Origin: Gemmatimonadota bacterium
GTDB lineage: Bacteria > ARS69
DNA length: 16,135 bases
Direction: 5' to 3'
NCBI GenBank assembly: GCA_030747075.1
Contig: JASLLL010000043.1
Span: 1 to 16,135 of the forward strand
Shown piece by piece: positions 8,061 to 14,951 of the stretch (positions are counted from its first letter, which is position 1; each line of letters starts with the position of its first letter). The notes under the pieces were generated by a model. It was not told where the DNA came from. It ran no database searches and worked only from the letters and a program-made list of their open reading frames with translations. Made by a program: the position numbers and the translations under genes.

Positions 8061-9067
8061 GAACGCCCGGTCTCCACGGGAATCTCGATCTCGCCGGCAA
8101 TCACGGAGTCCGAAAGAGCTTGTATCACCTCGAGCATTTCCGGTGTGAGGAGATGGCGATTGTGTTCATCCACCGAGTAACCGACCCCGCCTTCCGCCAG
8201 CCCCAGTTCCAGGAGGCCACCCCGAAACTCCCCGGAATGCGACGCCAGGATGGCCCGGTAGACCGCGTTGTCGACACGCTTGATCATGGAGGTCAGGACC
8301 GTCCCCGGCGCGACATCGTTCTGATTCGCGTCCACACCGATCGCGAAGAGACCTTTCTCGCGCGCAGCCTCAATCACTCCCAGCCCGGTGACGCCCGCCG
8401 CATGGAAAACGACATCCGCACGCTGCCGGAACTGGGAGAGCGCAATCTCCTTTCCGCGCACCGGATCGGTAAACGCCTCCGGGCGAACACCCGCGTACCC
8501 CACGAGAACCCGAGCGTCGGGATTCACGCGTTGCGCCCCCGCGGCGTATCCCGCTTCAAACTTGTGAATCAGCGGAATGTCCATCCCGCCGACAAAACCC
8601 ACCACCCCCGTCTTGGAAGCCATCGCCGCCAGCGCCCCCACGAGAAACGAACCCTCGTTTTCCCGGAAGACCAGTGACACGACATTGGGCATGTCTTCGA
8701 TATACCCGTCGACCAGAACGAAGTGCGTTTCTGGAAAGTCCGTCGCCACGGAACGAATGGAGTCGGTGAACAGGAAGCCCACGCCAACGACGACCTCGTA
8801 ACCGTGAGCCGCCAGCTTGCGAAGACCGACCTCCCGGTCCGAGTCCCCGCTGGGTTCGAACTCGGATGCCACGATCCCCAGTTCCCGGCGGGCCCGATCC
8901 ATGCCTTCGAATGCGGAATCGTTGAAGGAGCGATCTCCCTTCCCTCCGACATCGAACACCATTCCCACACGAAAGGCGGAATCCCCGGACTCTCCGCCGC
9001 CCGAGCCTCCACCGCACCCGGGAAGCAGCACGGCAAGCACCGCCAGCACGGCCATGGTCACTTTCAC
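8057..9067 (-). CDS. BMP/PnrA-family nucleoside-binding lipoprotein of an ABC importer
   Basis: A 336-residue binding protein. The start is GTG 9067, two bases after the upstream stop, with AAGGAG seven bases before it. It gives a short lipoprotein signal ending in LPGC (Cys18), followed by a Gly/Ser-rich linker. FDVGGKGDRSFNDSAFEGM (38-56) is the hallmark BMP-family N-terminal motif. GFLFTDSI (97-104), FVGGMDIPLIHKFEAGYAAG (158-177) and GVDANQN (244-250) match ligand-cleft segments of PnrA-type purine nucleoside receptors. Ligand specificity is inferred from the family. It would be anchored in the membrane and deliver substrate to the two permeases, whose genes follow after an intervening glycosyltransferase. 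Confidence 0.93.
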   Translation of the reverse strand: MKVTMAVLAVLAVLLPGCGGGSGGGESGDSAFRVGMVFDVGGKGDRSFNDSAFEGMDRARRELGIVASEFEPSGDSDREVGLRKLAAHGYEVVVGVGFLFTDSIRSVATDFPETHFVLVDGYIEDMPNVVSLVFRENEGSFLVGALAAMASKTGVVGFVGGMDIPLIHKFEAGYAAGAQRVNPDARVLVGYAGVRPEAFTDPVRGKEIALSQFRQRADVVFHAAGVTGLGVIEAAREKGLFAIGVDANQNDVAPGTVLTSMIKRVDNAVYRAILASHSGEFRGGLLELGLAEGGVGYSVDEHNRHLLTPEMLEVIQALSDSVIAGEIEIPVETGRS

Positions 9068-9069
9068 AA

Positions 9070-10452
9070 TCAGACTCCTTTTCGGGAAGCGAAGGACGAC
9101 GATGCGCACCACCCCGGCAGTTCGGGAGCCGCTCGTTCGAGCAGCGTGGCGGCACATCGGTTGGCGTCGGTGAGCACGGCCGCGCGGTCCAGACGGCACG
9201 GGGCTCCATCTTCCACAAGCAGCTCTCCGGCCACCAGGACGAGCCGCACATCAGACGCCTGCGCCGAATACACCAGCGCCGTCACGGGATCCGTGACCGG
9301 CGAAGCGTGGGCCGTATTCAGATCCACCGCAATGACATCCGCCTCCATGCCCGGCGCCAGGCGACCGACGCGGTCGTCCATCCCCAGCGCTTCCGCGCCG
9401 CCGAGGGTGGCCATCGTGAGGACATCGCGGGCGGAGAGCCTGCCCGGGCCCGCTGTCCACGACGACAGGAGAGCGGCGGCGCGCATCTCCGAGAATCCAT
9501 CCAGCCGGTTGTTGGCGGGAGCCCCGTCACACCCCAGCGAAAGATGGACACCCGCTTCCCGCAGACGGTGTGCGGGCTGCACGCCGGAACCCAGCTTCAG
9601 GTTGGTGCCGGGACAGTGCACGGCACGCGACCCGGACCGTGCAAGAACGGTCACTTCCTCCTCGTCCAGCCAGACGCAGTGCGCAAGAACGGTCCCCTTT
9701 CCGAGGAAGCCGATGTCATCGAAGAAGCACACATTGCGGCGCCCCTTCATCTCCTCCACGGCGCGGCACTCCCGCTCGCCTTCCGAGGCGTGCGTATGGA
9801 GAAGGTACTTTCCTCCAGCCAGCGACACGACTTCGCGGAGGAGCTCGTCCGTGCATGACAGTACGAAGCGCGGCGCAAACGCATACCTCAACCGGCCTCC
9901 CGCCGCGCCGTCCCACTTCTCCGCCAGGTCAAAACTCTCGCGAAGAGAGTCCAGCGTGGTCTCCAGAAGACCGGCGGGTACGCCTTCGCCATCGTCCATC
10001 ATGGCCTTCCCGCCGAACGCCCGGATGCCGGTCTCCTCCAGCACCGTGAAGACTTCTTCGTAGTGATGCGTGGTCCCCATGTCGAGCACGGTGGTCGTCC
10101 CGCCGAGAAGGAGTTCCAGTACGGACAACCGCGCGGAGGCCCGCAGACTCGCGGGATCATGCGCGGCTTCGAGCGGCCAGATCCGCTCCCGCAACCACGG
10201 CAGGAGCGTGCGGTCTTCGGCAAGCCCGCGAAAGAGGGTCTGGCAGAGATGGACATGCGTCTGCACGAGGCCCGGCATCAGCGTCAGCCCGGATGCGTCC
10301 ACCCGGCGCGCATCTGCCGGGGCTTCCTCCGCGAGGTCGCCGCCCACACGCCGGATTCGGCCGTCGACGACCAGAAGGTCGCCCGTCGACTCCTCCCAGT
10401 CCGGCCCTCCGCACAGTATCCGCGCCGCACCCCGCAGGAGAGTGGCCGTCAC
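9070..10452 (-). CDS. Amidohydrolase: purine/deoxyadenosine-type deaminase (SsnA / TRZ-ATZ family)
   Basis: A 460-residue cytoplasmic metal-dependent deaminase of the amidohydrolase superfamily. Metal and catalytic residues are visible: HVH at 66-68 in GLVQTHVHLCQTLFRG, His221 and Glu224 in HTHASE, His258 in VLAHC.WLDEEE, and Asp309 in LGCDGAP. The segment from QTLFRGLAED to IWPLEAAHD is closest, from memory, to proteins annotated as 5'-deoxyadenosine deaminase. SsnA-type, guanine, and MTA/SAH deaminases share the same fold. Start GTG 10452 overlaps the carbamate kinase stop as GTGA and has GGAGG seven bases upstream. Next to YqeC and carbamate kinase genes it occupies the place SsnA has in selenium-dependent purine clusters. 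It would deaminate an imported purine base or nucleoside; the exact substrate is open. Confidence 0.88.
   Translation of the reverse strand: MTATLLRGAARILCGGPDWEESTGDLLVVDGRIRRVGGDLAEEAPADARRVDASGLTLMPGLVQTHVHLCQTLFRGLAEDRTLLPWLRERIWPLEAAHDPASLRASARLSVLELLLGGTTTVLDMGTTHHYEEVFTVLEETGIRAFGGKAMMDDGEGVPAGLLETTLDSLRESFDLAEKWDGAAGGRLRYAFAPRFVLSCTDELLREVVSLAGGKYLLHTHASEGERECRAVEEMKGRRNVCFFDDIGFLGKGTVLAHCVWLDEEEVTVLARSGSRAVHCPGTNLKLGSGVQPAHRLREAGVHLSLGCDGAPANNRLDGFSEMRAAALLSSWTAGPGRLSARDVLTMATLGGAEALGMDDRVGRLAPGMEADVIAVDLNTAHASPVTDPVTALVYSAQASDVRLVLVAGELLVEDGAPCRLDRAAVLTDANRCAATLLERAAPELPGWCASSSFASRKGV
9075..9080 (-). promoter_or_regulatory. Strong ribosome binding site deciding the BMP lipoprotein start
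   Basis: AAGGAG at 9080-9075 lies seven bases before GTG 9067, overlapping the end of the deaminase gene. It selects this GTG over the frame open 44 codons upstream and over the later GTG 9061 and ATG 9055. The chosen start also gives a lipoprotein signal of normal length. Confidence 0.75.
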
Positions 10453-11399
10453 GAGGCATCCTCCGCATCCGGCACGATTCTCGTGCCCGCCTTCCCGGCG
10501 ATCGCATCGAGGAGACCGGGCGGGTCCGTGATCAGCGCCTCTCCTCCGCCGGACTCCACGAACTCCACCGCCGCCTCCATCTTCGGACCCATGCTGCCGG
10601 GGGGGAACTGCCCCTCGGCGTGGTGGGCCTTCGCTTCGGAAAGCGTGACGGTCCGCAGCGGGCGAGCGGACGCCTTGCCGAAGTCCAGAAGCACTTCGGG
10701 AACGCTCGTAACGATGACCAGACGATCCGCGCCCACTTGACGGGCCAGCACGGCGGAGGCGCGATCCTTGTCGATGACCGCTTCCACGCCCTCCAGGCTG
10801 CCGTCACTCCGACGCACCACCGGAATCCCACCGCCCCCGGCGGCGATCACAACCGCACCCGCCTCCACCAGCGAGAGAATGGCCTCCGACTCCACGATCT
10901 CCAGCGGCCTGGGAGACGGCACCACGCGACGATGCCCTCTTCCGGAATCCTCCACGATGTCCCAGCCGCGCTCCACCGCCTGCTTCGCGGCTTCCTCCCC
11001 GGTGTAGAACGGCCCGATCGGTTTGGTGGGATCCGCGAAGGCGGGATCGTCCGGGTCCACGACACACTGCGTCACCACCGACGCCACGGGTCGCTTCATG
11101 CCGCGCCGCACCAGTTCGTTCTGGAGCACCTGTTGCAGCATGTACCCGATGCCGCCCTGCGAGTCCGCTCCGCAGACATCGAGCGGCATGGGGGGGATCC
11201 GGTCGCGCACGGCTTCGTTCCGAAGGACGATGTTCCCCACGATCGGTCCGTTGCCATGCGACAGGATCACGCCGGCCCCGGAGGCAATCCGTTCCGCAAC
11301 ATCTCCCATGACGCGGCGGGCCACTTCCATCTGTGCGTCGATGGTCCCGAGCCCGTTCGCGGGGAGGATGGCGTTTCCACCCAGTGCGATAAGTTCCAT
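10449..11399 (-). CDS. arcC: Carbamate kinase
   Basis: A 316-residue amino-acid kinase family protein of normal carbamate kinase length. It carries ALGGNAIL (5-12), SHGNGPIVGN (47-56), CGADSQGGIGYMLQQ (76-90), the lid-side VVPSPRP (159-165), AAGGGGIPV (186-194), EAVIDKDRASAVLA (206-219) and GSMGPKMEAA (268-277). The usual HGNGPQVG has Ile53 in place of Gln. The enzyme makes ATP and carbamate from carbamoyl phosphate and ADP, the energy step of arginine, agmatine and purine/allantoin fermentation. No arginine deiminase or carbamoyltransferase gene is in view, and the neighbours point to purine use. ATG 11399 matches the usual N-terminus. GTG 11411 (four residues longer) has better Shine-Dalgarno spacing and remains possible. 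Confidence 0.93.
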   Translation of the reverse strand: MELIALGGNAILPANGLGTIDAQMEVARRVMGDVAERIASGAGVILSHGNGPIVGNIVLRNEAVRDRIPPMPLDVCGADSQGGIGYMLQQVLQNELVRRGMKRPVASVVTQCVVDPDDPAFADPTKPIGPFYTGEEAAKQAVERGWDIVEDSGRGHRRVVPSPRPLEIVESEAILSLVEAGAVVIAAGGGGIPVVRRSDGSLEGVEAVIDKDRASAVLARQVGADRLVIVTSVPEVLLDFGKASARPLRTVTLSEAKAHHAEGQFPPGSMGPKMEAAVEFVESGGGEALITDPPGLLDAIAGKAGTRIVPDAEDAS

Positions 11400-11433
11400 G
11401 GCGCGGCCCACTCTCCCGTCTCCCCGCCGGGGG

Positions 11434-12285
11434 TCAGGCCTCGGCGGCAGGCGGACCGTGGACTTCCACCGGGCCGCCCTGGCGATTGTCCCCGACCGCG
11501 ACACGCCGGATTCGCAGCCCGCACTTCGAGAGAAGGATGCGGGCAAACTCCTTCACGGCCTCACGAGCCGGTCCCATCGGAGCCTTGTTCACATAGACCA
11601 GAACCTCTACATCTCCCGGGATCTTCCCGAGAATCCCCCGCGGATGGGAAAGAAGTTCCGCAGCCTTCTCCGCGGTGATGGGAGCACCCCAGGGCAATCC
11701 GAGAAGGTCCTGCACAATCTCCGGGCGATGAACATGGTCGTCGTTCAGTGTGACTCCCAACGCATCCGCTCCAAGAACGATCACGCAGTGCGTCGCGCAC
11801 AGCGGAAACGCGGGCTCACCGAGGCGGTGCCCCTTGACCGACTTCCCCCGGCTCCCGTCCGCTTCGACCACCACATGGTCCCAACTGAGCCTTCCCAGAA
11901 GTTCGCCGAGGTGGTCCGCCGGAAGACCGATGATCTTGTCGCGCATGATGGATCGACCGAGAAAAGTGGCGGGTAGTCCGGCCTCTGCCTCCGCACCCGC
12001 GAGAGCCCGGTCAATCCACCGTTTTCCCGACGCCGAGGAGCGCGACTCCCATGCGGTCCATGTCTGCCCCATCGGATCTTTCTCATCCCAGAAGAGAACA
12101 TCCCGCATATCGGAGAGGTCCTCCATCTTCATGCGCGTGGTGGTCGTGGCGAGCACCCGGCGTCCCTCCTGTCCGCACTCCAGACAAAGGCGTCGGAGGG
12201 TCGTCGTCTTCCCGCCACCACCCACCAGCGCCACGACCGAACGCGACGGAATGCCGAGGCCTTCGGTCAGAGTGAGATAGTCCAT
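11434..12285 (-). CDS. yqeC: YqeC-type selenium-dependent hydroxylase accessory protein
   Basis: A 283-residue P-loop-like protein. GGGGKTTTL (22-30) near the N-terminus, ATTTTRM (46-52), VVVEADGSRGKSVKGH (138-153), a VLGADALG segment (170-177) and VYVNKAP (230-236) are the family pattern of YqeC, annotated as a selenium-cofactor or selenium-dependent molybdenum hydroxylase accessory protein. Its biochemical role is not established. Elsewhere it travels with yqeB, selD, xanthine dehydrogenase-like hydroxylases, carbamate kinase and ssnA. ATG 12285 has GGAGG four bases upstream and lies 11 bp after the aminotransferase stop; carbamate kinase follows after 34 bp. Family assignment is good. Whether selenium is involved here cannot be told, since no SelD or hydroxylase gene is in the window. 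Confidence 0.87.
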   Translation of the reverse strand: MDYLTLTEGLGIPSRSVVALVGGGGKTTTLRRLCLECGQEGRRVLATTTTRMKMEDLSDMRDVLFWDEKDPMGQTWTAWESRSSASGKRWIDRALAGAEAEAGLPATFLGRSIMRDKIIGLPADHLGELLGRLSWDHVVVEADGSRGKSVKGHRLGEPAFPLCATHCVIVLGADALGVTLNDDHVHRPEIVQDLLGLPWGAPITAEKAAELLSHPRGILGKIPGDVEVLVYVNKAPMGPAREAVKEFARILLSKCGLRIRRVAVGDNRQGGPVEVHGPPAAEA

Positions 12286-12296
12286 GCGTCCTCCGG

Positions 12297-13463
12297 TCAG
12301 ACTCCCTGCAACAGTCCCGCCATCTTGTCCAGCGCCTTGTCGATGTTCTCCAGCGAGTTGGCGTAGGACAGCCGGAGATACCCTTCACCCTCCGGGCCGA
12401 ACGAAGTGCCAGCCAGCGCTGCCACGCCCGCCTCTTCCAACAGTCGATGCTGAAGTTCCGAAGCCGGGACACCCGTCCCGGTGATATTCGGGAAGACGTA
12501 GAACGCTCCCTTGGGCTTCACGCAGGTGATCCCGGGAATCGCATTCAACCCCTCGACGATCCGGTCCCGACGCCGACGGAACTCCGCCACCATCGCCTCC
12601 GCTTCGTCCTGCGGCCCGCGAAGAGCCTCGATTCCGGCAAGCTGCGTAAAGCTGGCCGTGCACGAGTTGGAGTTCGTCATGAGTCGGGCCAGATGCGGCA
12701 CCAGATCCTGCGGCATGACGCCATACCCGAGGCGCCATCCCGTCATTGCGTAAGTCTTGGAATACCCCTCCACGACGATCGTCCGGTCCGCCATCCCCGG
12801 GAAGCGGATGATCGAATCATGCGGCTCTTCGTAGACGATCCGCGAATAGACTTCGTCGGCAAGCACCCAGAAGTCATGCTTCTCAGCAAGCTGAGCAATG
12901 GCCTCCAGGTCCGAAGAGGACAGCATGGACCCGCAGGGATTGTGCGGCGAGTTGATGATCAGCATCCGTGTGCGGTCTGTGATCCGCGCTTCCAGATCCG
13001 CGATGTCAAAGGTGAACTCCCGATCTTCGCGAAGCGGAAGAGGAACCGGGCGGGCACCGAAGAAGGAGATGACCGATTCATAGATCGGGAACCCCGGGTC
13101 CGGGTAGATGACTTCATCTCCGGGATTCACGAGAGCCAGCACGGAATAGAAGAGAATCGGCTTCGCGCCCGGTGTGATCACGATGCGATCCGCGTCGACC
13201 GGGACGCCACGATCATTCGAGAAAGTCTCCGCGATGGCCTCGCGGGCTTCGGGAAGCCCTGCGGACGGACCGTAGTGCGTCCACCCGGACTGCATGGCAC
13301 TCACGCCTGCGGCGATCACATTGGACGGCGTATCGAAATCCGGTTCCCCGATCTCCAGATGGATGACCTCTTTCCCTGTGGCCTCGATCTTGCGGGCCCG
13401 CGCCAGCACTTCGAAGGCCGTCTCCGTTCCCAGTCCGTTCATTCGCTCCGCAATGCGCTTCAT
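12297..13463 (-). CDS. PLP-dependent class I/II aminotransferase (aspartate aminotransferase-like)
   Basis: A 388-residue fold-type I aminotransferase of normal length. Signatures are LEIGEPDFDTP (36-46), NSPHNPCG (171-178), ADEVY (202-206) with Asp203 binding the pyridine nitrogen, YSKTYAMTGWR (234-244) with Schiff-base Lys236, and YLRLSYA (362-368) with Arg364 for the substrate carboxylate. It resembles the subgroup Ib/archaeal-type aspartate aminotransferases, but amino-donor specificity is not readable. Start ATG 13463 has an AAGGGG-type ribosome site five bases upstream. It is the first gene of the compact block, preceded by a 159-bp gap and followed after 11 bp by yqeC. It may amino-acceptor-couple nitrogen released by purine breakdown, but this is inference. 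Confidence 0.9.
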   Translation of the reverse strand: MKRIAERMNGLGTETAFEVLARARKIEATGKEVIHLEIGEPDFDTPSNVIAAGVSAMQSGWTHYGPSAGLPEAREAIAETFSNDRGVPVDADRIVITPGAKPILFYSVLALVNPGDEVIYPDPGFPIYESVISFFGARPVPLPLREDREFTFDIADLEARITDRTRMLIINSPHNPCGSMLSSSDLEAIAQLAEKHDFWVLADEVYSRIVYEEPHDSIIRFPGMADRTIVVEGYSKTYAMTGWRLGYGVMPQDLVPHLARLMTNSNSCTASFTQLAGIEALRGPQDEAEAMVAEFRRRRDRIVEGLNAIPGITCVKPKGAFYVFPNITGTGVPASELQHRLLEEAGVAALAGTSFGPEGEGYLRLSYANSLENIDKALDKMAGLLQGV

Positions 13464-13569
13464 TTCTCCCCCTTCTGTGGGCTCATCCCGGTCCCGGTCG
13501 CCCGCCCTCCTGCCCGAATGCAGCGTGACGGGACATCGGCACCGCGTTGGCAAGTCTGCGCCGTCGGCG

Positions 13570-13599
13570 AAGATACCACTCCTGCGATCCTCGCGGCAA
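13570..13599 (-). promoter_or_regulatory. Candidate sigma70-type promoter of the ten-gene block
   Basis: In the 159-bp gap, minus-strand TTGCCG (13599-13594) and TATCTT (13575-13570) are separated by 18 bases, giving a leader of about 100 bases to ATG 13463. Both boxes deviate from consensus. It is the best candidate in the gap and the only sizeable gap upstream of the block. Confidence 0.3.
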
Positions 13600-13614
13600 C
13601 CGGAGCCGGGTGCC
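13595..13614 (-). other. Imperfect hairpin downstream of the class III aminotransferase
   Basis: The minus strand can form arms ggcacccgg and ccggttgcc with one mismatch and a very short loop, ten bases after the TAG at 13625-13623. No T run follows, so termination is doubtful. It also overlaps the candidate -35 box. Confidence 0.25.
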
Positions 13615-13622
13615 CTCGATCT

Positions 13623-14918
13623 CTACCCCGCCACGGTGTCGAAGGCGCTCCTCAGACACTGGAGTGCCTGATCGATGTCCGACTCCTCCACGATCAGAGG
13701 CGGCGTCAGTCGCAGCACATTGCCGTACCCGCCTCCCCGCCCCACGAGAAGCCCTTCGTCCTTCGCCGCTTCCATGATGCGCCCCGTCTCGGCGACAGCG
13801 GGTTCCTTCGTCTGAGGATCACGAACCAGCTCGACCGCAATCATCAGCCCCTTGCCCCGGACCTCGCCAATCATCGGGAACCGATCGGCCAGTTCCTCCA
13901 GGCCCTCAGAGAACCGCGCACCCAGTTCCGCGACGCGTGCGGGAAGCCCGCGGTCTTCCACTTCCGCAATCGTCGCGAGAGCCGCCCGGGAAGAAACGGG
14001 ATTCCCGCCGAAGGTGCAGACATTGTTCCCCGAGTACGCGTCCGCAATCTCCGTTCGCGCGATCAGCGCTCCCATCGGGAAGCCGTTCGCCATTCCCTTT
14101 GCGAAGGTCATGATGTCCGGCTTCACGCCCCAGTGTTCAATCCCGAACATATGCGTTCCCGTGCGTCCGAATCCAGTCTGGACCTCATCCGCGATAAAGA
14201 GCCCGCCCTTGCGGTCGAGGATTTCGCGGAGCATGGGGAAGTACTCCGGCGGGGGGGTGATGAACCCGCCCACGCCCTGGATGGGCTCCGCGATCAGCGC
14301 GGCCACGCTCCCGTGGGTCTGCGTGTCGATCACATCCTCCAGATCGCGGGCGCATCGGACTTCGCACGACGGGTATTCCCGCCCGAGCGGACAGCGATAG
14401 CAGTACGCGTTCTGGGCGAAGAGCGTGTTGTGCGGCGCGGAGGTGGGAAGCCTCCACGACGACAGACCGGTCACTCCGATCGCAACCTGGCTTCGTCCGT
14501 GATAGGCGTGCCGGAGCGCGACTATGTCGTCCTTCCCGGTAGCGAGCTTCGCAAGCAGGAGCGCGGTGTCGTTCGCTTCCGTACCGGAGTTCGCGAAGAA
14601 GCTCTTCTCCAGCCCGTCGGGCGTGATCTCCGCCATCTTGTCCGCAAGGTCCAGCACCGGTTCCGTCAGATAGACGGTGGATGTGTGCTGGAGCCGTCCC
14701 ACCTGATCGACGACCGCCTTGTTCACGGCCTCATTGCAGTGCCCGACCTGCACGGTCAAGATCCCCGCGAAGAAGTCCAGGTACTCGCGCCCTTCTTCGT
14801 CGCGCAGGTGCTGCATTTTCCCTTCGGCCACCACCATGGGGTCTTCGTAGTAGTGCTTCACACAGGGGAGGATTCTCTCGGCCTTCCTCTCCGCAAGACG
14901 GCGTCCCTGTTCGGTCAT
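13623..14918 (-). CDS. Class III PLP aminotransferase (alanine-glyoxylate / beta-amino acid type)
   Basis: A 431-residue aminotransferase. VQVGHCNEAVN (56-66), FFANSGTEAND (107-117), AYHGRS (138-143), EPIQGVGGF (211-219), ADEVQTGFGRTG (243-254) with Asp244, and TFAKGMANGFPMGA (271-284) with Schiff-base Lys274 are diagnostic. It is closest in pattern to the AGXT2 group (alanine-glyoxylate, beta-alanine or 3-aminoisobutyrate to pyruvate). A cysteine-rich insert, AYCYRC to SCEVRC (171-189, Cys173, 176, 185, 189), is notable. ATG 14918 has GGAG seven bases upstream and lies 33 bp after the sulfatase-like stop, so the two may be co-transcribed. Glyoxylate, an end product of allantoin breakdown, would be a fitting acceptor here, but that is only inference. 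Confidence 0.9.
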   Translation of the reverse strand: MTEQGRRLAERKAERILPCVKHYYEDPMVVAEGKMQHLRDEEGREYLDFFAGILTVQVGHCNEAVNKAVVDQVGRLQHTSTVYLTEPVLDLADKMAEITPDGLEKSFFANSGTEANDTALLLAKLATGKDDIVALRHAYHGRSQVAIGVTGLSSWRLPTSAPHNTLFAQNAYCYRCPLGREYPSCEVRCARDLEDVIDTQTHGSVAALIAEPIQGVGGFITPPPEYFPMLREILDRKGGLFIADEVQTGFGRTGTHMFGIEHWGVKPDIMTFAKGMANGFPMGALIARTEIADAYSGNNVCTFGGNPVSSRAALATIAEVEDRGLPARVAELGARFSEGLEELADRFPMIGEVRGKGLMIAVELVRDPQTKEPAVAETGRIMEAAKDEGLLVGRGGGYGNVLRLTPPLIVEESDIDQALQCLRSAFDTVAG

Positions 14919-14951
14919 GGTTCCTCTCCGATGGTTTCCCGATGATTCCGT

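Noticed and set aside
10449-11399. Arginine deiminase pathway operon
   Set aside because: Carbamate kinase is present but no arginine deiminase, ornithine carbamoyltransferase or antiporter gene lies in the window, and the neighbours are purine-related.
13464-13622. A riboswitch ahead of the ten-gene block
   Set aside because: I could not find a purine-type or other recognisable aptamer core in the 159 bases; only a weak hairpin and a promoter-like pair are visible.
12447-14945. An 832-codon open frame on the plus strand
   Set aside because: It lies wholly antisense to two clearly conserved aminotransferase genes and their gap, has no recognisable motif and is rich in Arg, His and Pro. Long antisense open frames are expected in GC-rich genes.
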